The notes beneath the pieces are model-generated. The model made no database searches. It worked only from the letters and a program-made list of their open reading frames with translations, and had not been told where the DNA came from. Shown here piece by piece: positions 35,476-48,029 of a DNA stretch of 64,000 nt. The translations under genes were made by a program, and so were the position numbers. This stretch comes from Ursus arctos. Its lineage: Eukaryota > Chordata > Mammalia > Carnivora > Ursidae. How positions within the stretch are numbered: position 1 is the first letter of the stretch; each line of letters opens with the position of its first letter. Location: the NCBI RefSeq assembly GCF_023065955.2, contig NW_026622797.1:53069689-53133688 (forward strand), read 5' to 3'.

Positions 35476-37285
35476 GAACAATTAGGTCAGTGGTGTCTGC
35501 GATAATGGAAGCAAGAGATCACTCTTTCTAGTATACCTTGATCACCATCTTTTTTTTTTTTTTGTCCTTCCTTTTAATGCTTTGTAGTGAAGGGGAGCAA
35601 ATTTAAGCGCTTGCTATACTTGATTTGTTGAATGGGAAGTAAAACAGTCAGGCTTTAAGTTCCTTTTCTGTTTCGAGGACTTGGAGAAGGAGCCCTATTT
35701 GGAGAACCTGCTGCTGGGGCTCGGTGAGGAGGGGGGTGGGGGGCAGTGTCCGCAGCATCAGGGACATTGCATTCCAGGGCCTGCACATGCAGTGCCAGCC
35801 CCAGGGAGTGCCCTCTCATTGGAAGAGGAAGAAAGGCCTCCCTTCCTCCCCTCGCCCCCAGTGGGCAGGAAGGGGTATTTAAAATACCAAAACGCTGAAG
35901 AAGACGAACCTTAATGATGTGCTTTCTCAAGGAGTGAAGAAAAATAAAATAGAAAAAAAAATTCTTTTTCTCTTCCAAATGAAACCGAAATTAAAAGTGT
36001 TTTGGAGACATCAGGGTTTCATTCCACTGCTCTTTTATCGAACCTGTATCGTTTGTACAAGTCAAGGAGGAAGAAATTTGTCCTTAGAATAAGCTTTGCA
36101 AAGTTAAGACGTGTTCAGATCCCACTACCAGATAAGATTCCCCACAGACATCTAAACCTGCATCTTTGGAATCTAAACGGGGACGAAATGCAGAGATTTT
36201 TGAATATGAATCTCTCGCTCTTAAGTGTACGAAGTGCTCCAAAAATTTCCTCCCAGCCTGATTGTCTCTATGGACCCTATGCTGCCCTTGGCACAGAATT
36301 TTCACCTGATCCTTTCCCTCCCATGCAAATGAGCCCACCAAAGCAGGCATTGTTTTATTGGAGAGCAGAAGCCTAAAGTAAGACTTTCTTGGGGGATCCA
36401 TTTGTGTGGATAGGAAGCCTCTAGAATCCTGACCCTTGCTCACTTTGGCTCTAAAGCTCCTCTCTTACATTTTCTAGGCAGGCTTTCTGACTGTCCCTTT
36501 TGATGCCAGCGAGGTCAGGCGAGCATGTATTTAAGTGAAAACTCTCATTTTCTCCACTAAGTAGCCCAAAGTAATTTACTATTTGCTCCTGAGTTTACTT
36601 TCTTCCTTCTTGGATTCTTTCTTCCTTCTTCTGTTATCCCTTATCCCTTAACCTGTATTCTTGATACCCCAGGCTTCCTGTGTTTCCCCTTTAACCACCC
36701 CCACCCCATTCCCTACCATCATTTTGTCTGTATAAATGTAACTCAGTAATATAAATATAAATATGATGGAAATGTACCCCAGTGACAGTGAACCACTCAA
36801 GCCTTCTCTCGCATTTCCCCCTTGAGACAACTGAACTGAAGACCATCATGGGTTTTGCTTTACAGGAATCCCAAACCTACCTACTTCAAAAATGTTAATA
36901 TTTGATTGGACAACAGAATGAGAGGAAAAATGGTCACTGTGGCTGAGACGATTGTTTCCCACTCGTTAGGCAATGAAATATACCTACTTTTAAAAAGTCT
37001 CCAGCCACGGCTCACTAGCATCTTATAAAATATATGAGAACCACCCCCCCCCATATCATCAATATTCATTCATCAAGGTTTATACCATATAGAAAATCCT
37101 TAATGTCTTCCAAGTTAAACCAAAGAAAACTAAGCTTATCTGATCTGTGTCTGCTACTCTAATGTGTTCATTCAAGTTCATCCTCGTACTATTATTATAA
37201 ATGCGAGTGAGGGGCTTTGTTCTATCTTCCCTCATTTAGCAACACATTCTACCTCGTATGAACGCAACATTTTTCCTTCAGTTAT
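35476..37285. other. Unique noncoding stretch
   Basis: A T-run lies near 35550-35563. Frames at 35655-36443 are overlapping shadows without domains. Confidence 0.4.
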
Positions 37286-37299
37286 GACCCTTGATTTTA

Positions 37300-37505
37300 T
37301 TTATTTAGTTTTATTTTTTTTAAAAGATTTTATTTATTTATTTGACAGAGACAGCCAGCGAGAGAGGGAACACAAGCAGGGGGAGTGGGAGAGGAAGAAG
37401 CAGGCTCCTAGCGGAGGAGCCTGATGTGGGGCTCGATCCCAGAACGCTGGGATCACACCCTGAGTCAAAGGCAGACGCTTAACGACTGTGCCACCCAGGC
37501 GCCCC
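37300..37505 (-). mobile_element. Young Can-SINE, minus strand, with 14-bp target duplication
   Basis: The reverse complement of the SINE reads from the tail ('aaaagattttatttatttattt') to 'ccacccaggcgcccc'. Perfect duplications 'gacccttgatttta' lie at 37286-37299 and 37506-37519. The body has 'ggcagacgcttaacgactgtgcc', the reverse of the head-type region. Confidence 0.97.
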
Positions 37506-37519
37506 GACCCTTGATTTTA

Positions 37520-39068
37520 AGCTTTCGATTCCCTGGAGGAATAATTTGGCAAATCTTGGCCAGTCTTATAAAAATCCACAGATGCCACTTTGAGCAAAAC
37601 AGTTCATAATGGTTTAAAAGAGGTTTTCCACTCTTAACTTTCATCTCCACATATGAGGTGGGTGGCGGGGGAGGGAGGAAGTGGATCAAGGGCCAGCACC
37701 AAGTTTGATCCTAGCTCTAACCCAAACTCCACCCACTGCCTAAACACCATCTAAAGCAAGATCATTTGTCAGCAGTTCATTCATGAGCATCATAATTAAG
37801 ATGCCACAATTCACTTCTGGTATCAAAGGTTCGTTTTGGTGGAAATAATGTACACAGCATCTTCTCTGTGAAGACTCAGGAAGGTCCATTTGGAATCTAG
37901 ACTTTGAACACCGTGGTCTGAGCGCACTCCCATGCCGCACAGTGGGAAGCGTGCCGCCGCCCCTGCTGCAATGGGGGCTACAGATGTCACACAGAACCCA
38001 GTGAAACGAAGAACTTGAGCGAGTTAGGAAAGAAAGTGAAGAGGAATGTTCTGCCTTCTGACATATCTCTAACAACTGTGCCTAACCTGAAAATGTGGCT
38101 CCAATCCTTTACAGAACTATTAGTTTCTTTACAGCGAAGTTCTAAAAACTTAGTTTCTTTTGATATCTCCCCCCCGGCAGGAAAATGACACATTTGGGGC
38201 CAAGGCATTAAAGCATGGTCTCTTGGGAGAAGGGGGAGGGCTATTGCCTTCCAGCCCACAAACAGTTGCAGGTGCAAAAAATGTGCACACGAAAAGGGAG
38301 GTCTGGTAGAGGCCTCTTTCAAACTGCAGGCTTTTAAGTTCAATAAATCTCTTTGCTCTTCCCTTTGTGAGCCGTGTGCTTCCCTCCCACGCTCAAATGC
38401 ACATCCCCATCCTCAATGTGGCCTCCAGAAGGAATCTTCATGTTTGTTGTGAAGTTTTCCGTAATTACATAATCAGTGAAGTCTGTGAGTTCGTGTTGAG
38501 GAGGCTGAAAAATTCAAGCCTGAGGATTACAGTAACATAATTAGATGGCTTCCTGGAAGAGCCAAGTGATTTTTCCCTGGACCGGACTCTGGCTGCCCTC
38601 GGAGGCCTTCCTCTAGCCCCGTGAATCACAGCTTTGTGGACATGGCTACCGGCCGACCTCCCCAAGGTGTTTCACGGTGTTTGTGTGTGTTGTGGGTGAG
38701 CTCTGCATACATGCTGTGCGTCGATTTGATTAAGAAGGCAGGAGCCACAGAACCAGAAGGCTGTGGTTTCTTGAATGCCTTTGTGTCTGTGTGGTGACAG
38801 AGCCAGTGCTTAGCTTGTCTGGGCCGCGGTACCTTGACTCATCCGGCAGTGTCTAGAAGCCTTGATTCCTTGCCTTGGGGTTTTAGGGGCAGGAAGAAAG
38901 AGAAGAAAGGAAAGACCACAGCTGAGTTTTGGGCGTGTCATAGAATTTGGTACCCGATATGCATCATTTCTTGTGAATTTTTCCCAAGTCAGCTGGATAT
39001 TGACGATTATATATCAAAAACCAAACAACCAGAAATAACCTTTTATTTCTCTGCCGTGTGAATCCCTT
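37520..39068. other. Unique noncoding stretch
   Basis: No gene or assignable repeat. A few CpG near 38560-38650. Confidence 0.4.
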
Positions 39069-39088
39069 AGAATCAATCCACTTTACCA

Positions 39089-39765
39089 CAGCCACTCTGG
39101 AAAACAGTGTGGAGGTCCCTTAAAAAGTTAAAAATTGAGCTACCCTATGATCCAGCCATTGCACTACTGGGTGTTTACCCCAAAGATACAGACGTAGTGA
39201 AGAGAAGGGCCTTATGCACCCCAATGTTCATAGCAGCAATGTCCACAATAGCTAAACCGTGGAAGGAGCCGAGATGCCCTTCAACAGATGACTGGATTAA
39301 GAAGTTGTGGTCCATATATACAATGGAATATTACTCAGCTATCAGAAAGAACAAATTCTCAACATTTGCTGCAACATGGACGGCACTGGAGGAGATAATG
39401 CTAAGTGAAATAAGTCAAGCAGAGAAAGACAATTATCATATGATTTCTCTCATCTATGGAAGAATTAGGAAGATCGGTAGGGGAAGAAAGGGATAAAGAA
39501 AGGGGGGGGTAATCAGAAGGGGGAATGAAACATGAGACACTATGGACTATGAGAAACAAACTGAGGGCCTCAGAGGGGAGGGGGGTGGGGGAGTGGGATA
39601 GACCGGTGATGGGTAGTAAGGAGGGCACATATTGCATGTGCACTGGGTGTTATACGCAACTAATGAATCATCGAGCCTTACATCGGAAACCGGGGATGTA
39701 CTGTATGGTGACTAACATAATATAATAAAAAATCATTAATTAAAAAAAAAAGAAAGAAAAAAAAA
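39089..39765 (+). mobile_element. Young 5'-truncated L1 with 20-bp target duplication
   Basis: Starts within ORF2 at the 'cagccactctggaaaac' point and runs to the poly(A). The 129-codon frame at 39107-39496 equals the ORF2p C-terminus ([35 protein letters not shown]). It is nearly base-for-base the same as 52540-53195 of the full-length L1, so both belong to one young subfamily. The target duplication at 39069-39088 and 39766-39785 has one mismatch in 20. It is too short to encode any activity. Confidence 0.97.
39575..39597 (+). other. G-quadruplex motif in L1 3' UTR
   Basis: GGGG-A-GGGGGG-T-GGGGG-AGT-GGG, identical in layout to the motif at 53031. Confidence 0.75.
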
Positions 39766-39785
39766 AGAATTAATCCACTTTACCA

Positions 39786-41257
39786 ATACCCAGCAATCCT
39801 TCGAAATGATTATTCATGCACTCTCTAAACTCTCCTTCTCTCCCCCCTCCCCCCCGTGTTCAGTTTCGTGTGTGTTTTCTCCTTTAGCTTAGTCATGGCA
39901 CACACAGAGACTCTAGGAACTTTGTAAAGGCAGACGCAAAGGTGTGACAGCAGCTGGTTGTTTTCCAAATGAAAATAACCCTCCTACAGAAAAAACCTTA
40001 CATAGCTATCTTGTTATTTAGCTGGTTTCCATCGAGTTTCCATGGAAGCCATCAACTGCCCATGAGAGGTTGCACGCCAAGGGAATAGCTATGAGAAGAA
40101 AAGATGGCTACCAGGGAAATCGCTCCCTTTGTTTTGTTCTGTAATAAAGAGCTAGAACCTCAGCTTCTGTAACTGACGCCAGAATGCAACGTTTGATTTT
40201 GAAGAACACAAATGGGAAGGCAGGTGGCTCTCAAGAAGAAACTGTATGCATCCAACTTCAGGAGCATCAGAACTGGTTTGAAAGCCAGTCACTGTATTCA
40301 GCAAGCACAGAATCCTGTGCAGCAGATGGTTGATGTGAATTGGGATCCTCAGGTAGACATTTTCTGGAGGTCCTTCTTCATTCTCTTGCTCTCAGAGACT
40401 CTCTCACCCTGCTCCTGGAGCCTCATTTCTGTTGCCATCAAGGTTCTCATTCATCTGTTCAGTTTGCTCTCAGTCCTTCTCACATCATAAGTTTACATAG
40501 AAAGCACACTCTCTTTCTACATTCCCCCAAGAGTTTAAATAACATAAATCTGTTCCTTAAATATTTGAAAGAATCTCTTGGAAGGCAAACTGAACCCTGC
40601 ATCCTTTGAGAGATAACACTTTAATAACATGTCTTGTTTTTTAAAAACAGCTCTTCTTGACTGTCTTTACCAAATTTAAGCTCCGAAGAATAACAATTAA
40701 TGATGTCTATATAGAAATGTTCACTTCTTTGCTTTATAAAATGAAAGATGATGACGAAAATTACATTTGCTTGGGATTCTCCAAATTTTAGTTATTTCAA
40801 AATGATTATAGTAGTTCTCTTATCAAATGTATGATAAAGGAAACAAAAACTTGACAAATCAAATAAGAAGTTTGGCAAAATGTTACTATAAATATGATCC
40901 CCGTTCGAAAGAGGTATATTTATGCTCATGCACAAAAACTAGTATGATATAAGGGTCAACAGAATAATGAGAGGAAAGAGAAGACTTTTTTCCTATAGGT
41001 TTAAATGTCCTTGTCAAATGGTGACCTTTATAATATACTTTATGAGTTAAACTAATGATTTTTCAATGTTCTCATTATCCATTATACATCTTTACTCCCA
41101 GGACAATGAGTGACTGAATCCCTATAAAATTGATTATGTATAAAACCTCAACAGGAGAGAAGACCTCCACACTCATGTTGCTATGTATTAATTAATATAA
41201 TACAAATTATTATTATAAAAATAAACCAGAAGAATTTGGCCTTGTTTTATCTAACTG
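39786..41257. other. Unique noncoding stretch
   Basis: AT-rich from about 40600. No gene or assignable repeat. Confidence 0.4.
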
Positions 41258-41259
41258 TT

Positions 41260-41815
41260 CAATGTGTTATCTATGGCTATGTAACAAGTTATCCCAAAAC
41301 TTTATGGCTTAGGACAACAAACATTTATTTATCTTATGGTTTCTGTGGTTCAGGAATCTGAGCATGGCTTAGCTGGATACCTCTGGCTCAGGGTCTCTCA
41401 CAGGGCTACAGTCTAGATGTTGGCTGGAGCTCAGCTGGAGAAAGATCCCCTCTGAGTTCACTCATTGGCAGCATTCAGTTCCTTATGGACGACTGGACTG
41501 AGGGCTTAGGTACTTGCTGGCTCTTGGTTGGAGATACCATTTTCTCAATAAGTGGGCCTCTCTCTTTGGCAGCTTACAACATTTCCTCAGAATAGGCCAG
41601 TAAGACAGTGAGAAAGGGCAAGCAAGATGGAAGCCAAGTACTTTTTGTATTTGAATCTTAGAAATGATATGCTACCTCTTTTGTTATGTTTTACCACTTA
41701 GAATCAAGTTACTAGATACAGTCTGTACTCAAATGGAGGGAATTACATAATGGCACAAATATCAGGAGGCACAGAACATTAGGGGCCATCTTAGAGGCCA
41801 ACTACCAACTTACCC
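41260..41815 (+). repeat. Ancient interspersed repeat, copy 1
   Basis: 'gttatctatggctatgtaacaag', 'acaacaaacatttatttatc', 'gtggttcaggaatctgagcatggcttagctgg', 'gggtctctcacagggctacag' and the end 'ggggccatcttagaggccaac' follow a common old mammalian repeat. I recognise the pattern but do not assign the family. Confidence 0.6.
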
Positions 41816-42127
41816 ACAGAGTTTCCTGTTTCTTCTTTATAATCACTTAAAGACCCCAGTGATAATTAGATTTAGTCTTCCGGAAGAAACAGTAAAATAT
41901 CTCAGTAAAAGGCAGTATTTTAGCTCTCTGCTGGTTCAAGATTCTAAATTGTTAGTAGATACTCCTGTCCAGTGGCTATGGTACTTCCAAAACCATTGCC
42001 CTTGACAATTAGCAGATGTGGGGGAGTAATCCTGTAGACGCTGGCAGAGATAAACCCTCCATATCCAAATTAAATGAAAGGCCACTTGACATTAGTTACT
42101 GTAGTAATGATCTTAGTCTTAGTTACC

Positions 42128-42470
42128 TGTTATGTTAGTTATCTATTGCTGTCTAACAAATCATCCCAAACTTAATGGTTTAAAACAAGCAAATAAATAT
42201 GTGTAAGAACACAGAGTTCTGTTGGTCAGGAATTTGGGAGTGGCTTAGCTAGGCTGTTCTGGTTGGTGTCTCTCGGGAGGCTGTAGTTATCTAAAGGTTT
42301 GACTGGGGCTGGAGGATCCACTTCCAAGGTGGCCACTCATATGGCTGACAAGTTATTGCTGGTTCTTCCCGAAGGTCTCTGTTCCTCAATGCATGGGCCT
42401 CCACAGGTCTACTTGAGTATCTTCAAGACATGGCAGCTGGCTTTCCCCAGAGAGAGAAAGGAATCCAAAC
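42128..42470 (+). repeat. Ancient interspersed repeat, copy 2 (same family and orientation)
   Basis: 'gttatctattgctgtctaacaaatc', 'ggtcaggaatttgggagtggcttagctagg' and 'aaggtttgactggggctggaggatccacttcc' match the family of copy 1, about 870 bp downstream. Its right end is missing after 'catggcagctggctttcc'. Confidence 0.6.
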
Positions 42471-43719
42471 TGATTATGAGACATGTGAAACATATTTCAA
42501 ACTTTTATAGTGATTCTTGTCCTAGTGTTAATCGATGTTGCAGACACAAAACGTGTGATCTTCAGAGTATTAAATTTTACTACACAGGAACTACCATGCC
42601 AAATGATTCAACACATGTTTATCCCCCCAAAAAGGACAAGCAGCCTGTTGCTTACAGAGGTCAAAAAAAACTTCCATGAAACTGTGATATTTGATTACCA
42701 ACCATCACACTGCCATGCAAATTCATTGGACCTCTGCCTGTCTCCTGCACTGTGACTCTCCTAGATGTACCACAGGATTGTCAACAGCAAACAGCAGAGG
42801 AGTGGCAAATCGATACTTTGGGATGGCTTCAAGTGAATGAGGACATACATAATCAAATAACCAAAGAATCCTGGGACAGCTTATCCATAAGACAAAATAA
42901 GACCAAGGCTGAAGGGCTCAACAGAATAGTCGGAGTTCACATTGGTAATGAGACTTGGCTTGTCATGACAGGCAGATTGGCTTCAAGAGAGTGGAGACTC
43001 AAGGGCTTGTGGGTATGGCTATCTGTAAGAGTCTGTCTTTATAGCAGTAAGTTCTCTGATAATCTCGGTTTGCTAAAACTCTGTCCAGAGACCACCAGGG
43101 ACATACCTGTAGTAAAAGAAAAAAAAGAGCTTGATTTAGCCTGCTGGAGCAAGAGACAATACAAGGGGGAGGAAGCATGGATTGAGTTGAAGGAGGAAGA
43201 ACTTAGGCTATGGTATTTATAGGACTTGGGGGCTGGAATTAGTCATAAGATGGTCTTGGCATAGATTGTTCAGAATTTGTAAACCAGGCAAGTTGCTGGA
43301 GCAGTCAAGTGCTGTCATTTTTAGAACGTACGACCTTTGCAGTTACTATTACATTGTTCTGTCAATGGTCCTATCTTGGAACATATGGACCCGAGCAAAG
43401 AGGTATTATACAATTTTGACCTTAGGCCATTTGTTTATTTTACTAGTCATAGTGCAGACCATTTTTTAAGCTACAGTTTGCTTCAGCTCTCATCCTCAAT
43501 CTACATAAGGGAATCTAAACTAACCCCTTCTCTCTCCTTCATGTCCTATAAAGAGGTCTCCAACCAAAGTGTATCTGGTGAACCCCCACACACACACTTT
43601 TCTCATGCTGTTTGCTTTTCCTAACGAAATGCACTCCCAAGCTTGGGGGAAAGGAAGAGCTTAAAGCAAGATCAATTCTATCATTGCCTTTGAGCACAGT
43701 GTTTTCTCTAATCATAATT
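42471..43719. other. Unique noncoding stretch
   Basis: The 156-codon frame 42752-43222 shows no domain or exon structure. I regard it as chance. Confidence 0.4.
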
Positions 43720-43930
43720 CCATTGCAAAATTCTACTTTCTTTAATACCCAGCCCAAAATCACATCTTTTGAAAAGTATTTTCCAATGCCTTTCCCTCTT
43801 TTCCTCCCCATCTTCAGCACCCTCACCCCTGACTTACAAGATAAGCTTGTGTTCCTTTTTTGTATTCCTGGTGCCTAGTAGAATACTTGGTACATAGTAG
43901 ATGCTTAGTAAATATTTTTGAGTTCCATTG
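43720..43930 (+). repeat. L2 3' end, plus strand
   Basis: 'cctttccctcttttcctcccc', 'ttcctggtgcctagtagaatacttgg' and 'acatagtagatgcttagtaaatattt' are the sense L2 terminal order. Confidence 0.7.
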
Positions 43931-45010
43931 GCAATCTCTAATTAATTTGGCAGTGGGTACTATAATGCTTTGATATTTCTGTATTTCAGCTCCTCCTCAG
44001 GTCTCTCCTCTTTGATTTCCTATTGCAAAGTTTGGCATTGTTATTCTCTAATGGTTTATAGATAATAGCTTCTTTGTTTTTTATTTTATTCCAATTATTA
44101 ATAGATTGAGAATTCCTAGGGATTGGGACAATTTCTTTTACTTGTTTGGCATCCACCCCATGCCCATGTCCCTTCAAACTTAAGACAGTTCCCATACTTT
44201 CTAAATATTTGCAAGTTTTGATTATATTTTGAAATATTAACTTATATTTTCTCCTATATTTCCCCCACCCCTCATTTTCTTCCATTCAAGATGGCAGCTG
44301 GCTCCAAACTTCATTGCCTCAGGGAAAGGTTGAGGCCAGGAATGAAGCAGAGTAGAGAGCATCAGTCATTGTGGTTTTATTTTACAAAGTTCGAAACCCT
44401 TAGTGAATAGAGAAAGTCTGATATAGTAAATGAAGAATGGGATTGCCAGGGACAGACAAAACAACTGGAGAAGTGGTCAAACAGATGATTGCCATGTCCC
44501 TCTTTCACTGCCCCTAGCTTTAAAAAAAAAAAAAAATGTAGGGCAGAGAATGTGGAGAGTACAGAGAGATTTCTGAGTAGAAATCTACTGTCCTCCAGGA
44601 GTAGAATAGACTCAGGTCCTGCCTAGAAGGCAGCACTTCCAAGGAGGTAGCAAATCCTCAAAGAAGAATGGATACAAGGTGCACCTAGGCTGGCTGACTA
44701 GGGACTAGGCTTACAGAAAGCCCCTCCACTCAGAGCATCATGTTAGGTCCCTGGACAGTGTGGGGTGTGTTCTTGGAGTAGGTGAGAATGCTAGAAAGAT
44801 TGAGAACAACAGGGCTAACGATCAGAAATTAAGCTGCTTTAATGCACAGGGGGCATGCTGTTCTCGCACACCTGAGTACGTGGGAATTGATATCTGCTGC
44901 ATTCGTTTAGTTGATTCATTTGCTAATTATGTAAACTTGGCAAAATTACTGTCTATCACATCCTAGAAGGGAAAAAAAGTTTATCTCATTATGTTAAAAG
45001 TGAATTATTA
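43931..45010. other. Unique noncoding stretch
   Basis: A 14-base A-run at about 44523-44536. No gene recognised. Confidence 0.4.
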
Positions 45011-45016
45011 TGTAAT

Positions 45017-45195
45017 TTTGGATCCTAGCTCTGTCACTAATTAGCTGTGTAACTTTGAGAAATTTACTTCACTTTTTGAAAGTCTCAAGTGCATCAATAT
45101 ATTTTAAAAATAGCTAAAATATATTATCTACCTTGTTGAGGGTGATGTGAGGATAATTGAAATATCTATAAAGTGCTTAGCAAAGAAACTGCAAT
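45017..45195 (-). repeat. MIR, minus strand
   Basis: 'ggatcctagctctgtcactaattagctgtgtaac', then 'gttgagggtgatgtgaggataattgaaatatctataaagtgcttagc' are antisense MIR landmarks. Confidence 0.75.
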
Positions 45196-46977
45196 GATAG
45201 CTATCATATATTAAAAGTATAGGCTTTTTTTAGGACTAAGGAACTTAATATTCATGTAGGCCAATTAGTAATGATTTTACAATATTCAAATATTGACAAT
45301 AAAAAAATCCTTTCCTCCTGTATATTTATTTCTCTTTCAATAAGAATATTTCCAAGGAAAATTCAGCAATATTTAAGAAGAAATGGATAAAGATAGTTCT
45401 TTAACTTAAAAAAAAAATCTCAACAAAAAGATATCAAATAGGAAGAAAGTTACGCATCCTAGACTTTATGGACATTAAAAAAGGGGAGATGAGATGAAAA
45501 CACAAATAAGTTATGAGATACTGAATATTATAATTAAATTAAGACAGAACTAAGTTGTATATACTCATATATTAATTTTCCATGCCAGAGAAGGAGTCTT
45601 CTTTTTTCCAAGATGAATTTATAACCTATATGTCAATGAAATCTAAGATTTTGCTGATAGATGGAATGCCATATATAACGTTGAGGAATACGCTAAAAGC
45701 AAGAGCAGTAAATGGCAATCTTGTGACTTACTGTATGTGTCACTGAGAAGAGTGATTATTTCTCACAAGCAGAGGTGAAGTCAGGAACTATTATCGTCCA
45801 TACTTAAGTGGTTCTGCTCTTTCCTTCCACATCCACCAGCTTGATTAAATAATGATTTGGCTCACATGAGACTTGAGTTTGGTGGTTCCCAGTTCATTCC
45901 CAGTCAGGTTTGTAAATGTCTCTGGTCTTCAGCTTTAGGGAAGGGCAGAGATAAGCAAAGGCTCCACTAAGACAGCACCAGACAAGTTTACCCCGGAGGA
46001 AATAGGAATCTCAAGGAGAGGCAGCCAAGACACCAGGTAGAGATGGGGACTAGAGTCAGAAGGCTTGAGTAACAACTCCGAGTCTGCTTTAACAGTCCCT
46101 TTCAGAGCCCCCGGCAAATCCTAACCTGGTGGTGGGAGGAGGGTGGTGCTTTAGAAGCCTCCCGGTGAGAAAGAATGCTTTGAAATCCTAATTCTGAAGA
46201 AATGCTTTCCTCTCCGAGGCAAAACCCAGGGTTTGATGGAAGATCCCAGGAGTTTCACAAGATAAGGGAGATAATTCTCTGGTGGTGTTTCATCAGGTCT
46301 CCAATGAAAGCCAGGTAGAAGGTATTAAGAGTCAGATTTCTGTTCTAGCATTTCAATAAAGAAACACTGACAGGGGTTGGGGGGGGAGGGGGGGTCGTTT
46401 CCAACACCTGTGATTGGCAACTGGCATTTTAATTGTACTGCTAGTGGGCCAGAGCTAGGAAGGAAGATAATCTTTTGACCAGGAGGAGAAGGAAGTCTTA
46501 GAATGGCCTAACATTAAAGAACTTCAGAAAGGTGTGTGGTATTGTGATCTGTAAGACCTATATATTTGGTTATTCAGGTGACCAAAATATATTTCTCGTA
46601 TATATTTGATTTTCATCCACAGATTCTGGCTCAGCTTCCTTTTGCAAATTTCTGAGCAGTAGGAGCAATGGGAGCATCTTTTATTATGACATAGGGTCTC
46701 AGTTCCTGAAAATGCTTCAGAGCCATAAAGGTGAAATGGGTATCTTGTTGTTCCTAACAACCCTCGTTCTACCACGGGTGGGTTTATGTTAATGAGGTGA
46801 CTTTTGGAAAGCACCTAAGAATGGGGTTTGATTGCAGGAGAACCAACCGTGATTAGAGGGTTGGAACTTGCAGTCCTATCTCCCTTGACTGCCAGAGAGG
46901 GGAGAAGGACTGGAGGTTGAACCAATTCACCAACGGACAGTATTTGATCAATAGCGGCTGTGTAATTAAGACTCTAT
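45196..46977. other. Unique noncoding stretch upstream of the L1
   Basis: AT-rich, then mixed. A G-rich run lies at about 46376-46396. No gene recognised. Confidence 0.4.
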
Positions 46978-46994
46978 AAAAACCCGAAAGAGGG
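46978..46994 (+). repeat. 5' target-site duplication of the full-length L1
   Basis: 'aaaaacccgaaagaggg' directly precedes the L1 start. The second copy is at 53205-53221, perfect over 17 bp. Confidence 0.95.
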
Positions 46995-47003
46995 GCTGGA
47001 GTT

Positions 47004-47013
47004 AAGATGGCGG
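47004..47013 (+). promoter_or_regulatory. YY1-type box near the L1 start
   Basis: 'aagatggcgg', about ten bases into the element. In human L1 an equivalent 'aagatggc' motif directs accurate initiation by YY1. The role here is inferred by analogy. Confidence 0.6.
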
Positions 47014-47837
47014 AGGAGTAGGAGACACCGTTTTCAGCCGGTCCTCCGAGTCGAGCTGGATAGGTACCAGACCAGCCTAAACAACCACGGAACCAGCCTG
47101 AGACGCAGGAAGACGCATCTGGATCTCTACAAATGAACATCTCCAGCGCTGAGTATTGAGGTACGAAGCAGGGAGCCACGAAACCGTGCACAGATATCGG
47201 AAGATAAACGGAAGGGGGAGGGAGCCACCGCGTTTGGGCGCCGGGAAGCGGTAGCCACTTGCACGGGGGAGCGGGCGGGCTCGTGGTCGGCACCCACGAA
47301 ACAGCAGACTGAGACCGTGAGCCGGGTGCGCGCGCCACCAGGCATCTCGCGGAACTCCAGAATCCCGGTGCGCTCACTGGATCCAGACTGAGACCGGGAG
47401 ACCCGGGAGCGCGCGGGGCGGCTGGCGGCTGGCGGCATTAGAAACACAAAGGACAGAGACGCGCCGGCCATGGAAGTGAGGGAAGGGACGCCGGGTGTGG
47501 GGCGCACATCCGGGACGCTGCAGGGTTGAGCAGCACCAACAGAAACAGAGTTAAAGTGGCCAGAACATTAGTAGAGAACGGGCCGCAATCCCTCTGTTCT
47601 GTGACAGAGGCTGAAATTTGGCCGCTGCGGCTCTGACTCTCAGAAGAGGCACAGCAAACCGCCAGGGAAAGCCGCCAGAGAACAAAAGCCTGGAAATACC
47701 GGCTCAGAGAGTGCCCATCCCCATCCCCCCTCGCAGGGGACGCCGAGACTCTACCCAAACAGGGTTGCCTGAGTATCGGCGCGGCAGGCCCCTCCCCCAG
47801 AACACAGAAGGCAGGCTGAAAAATCAAGAAGCCCACA

Positions 47838-48029
47838 ACCCGGGGCGCCTAGGTGGCGCAGTCATTGAGCGCCTGTCTCCGGCTTAGGGCGTGATCCCGG
47901 CGTTCCGGAAAGGAGACCCTCATCGGGCTCCTCCGCTGGGAGCCTGCTTCTTCCTCTCCCACTCCCCTGCTTCTGTTCCCTCTCTCGCTGGTTGGCTGCC
48001 ACATAAATAAATAAATAAAATCTTTAAAG
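47838..48029 (+). mobile_element. Can-SINE inserted in the L1 5' UTR
   Basis: Full-length SINE of the variant type seen at 26534 ('gcgttccgg', 'ctccgctgggagcctgc'). It has a short tail and several private changes ('gtcattgagcgcctgtctccgg', 'ggaaaggagaccctc'). 'aagaagcccaca' is duplicated at 47826-47837 and 48030-48041, so it entered the 5' UTR by its own retrotransposition. It adds about 200 bp between the promoter and ORF1. Confidence 0.95.

Noticed and set aside
42752..43222. 156-codon plus-strand open frame
   Set aside because: It lies just after an ancient repeat copy. It has no domain and no conserved motif that I recognise.
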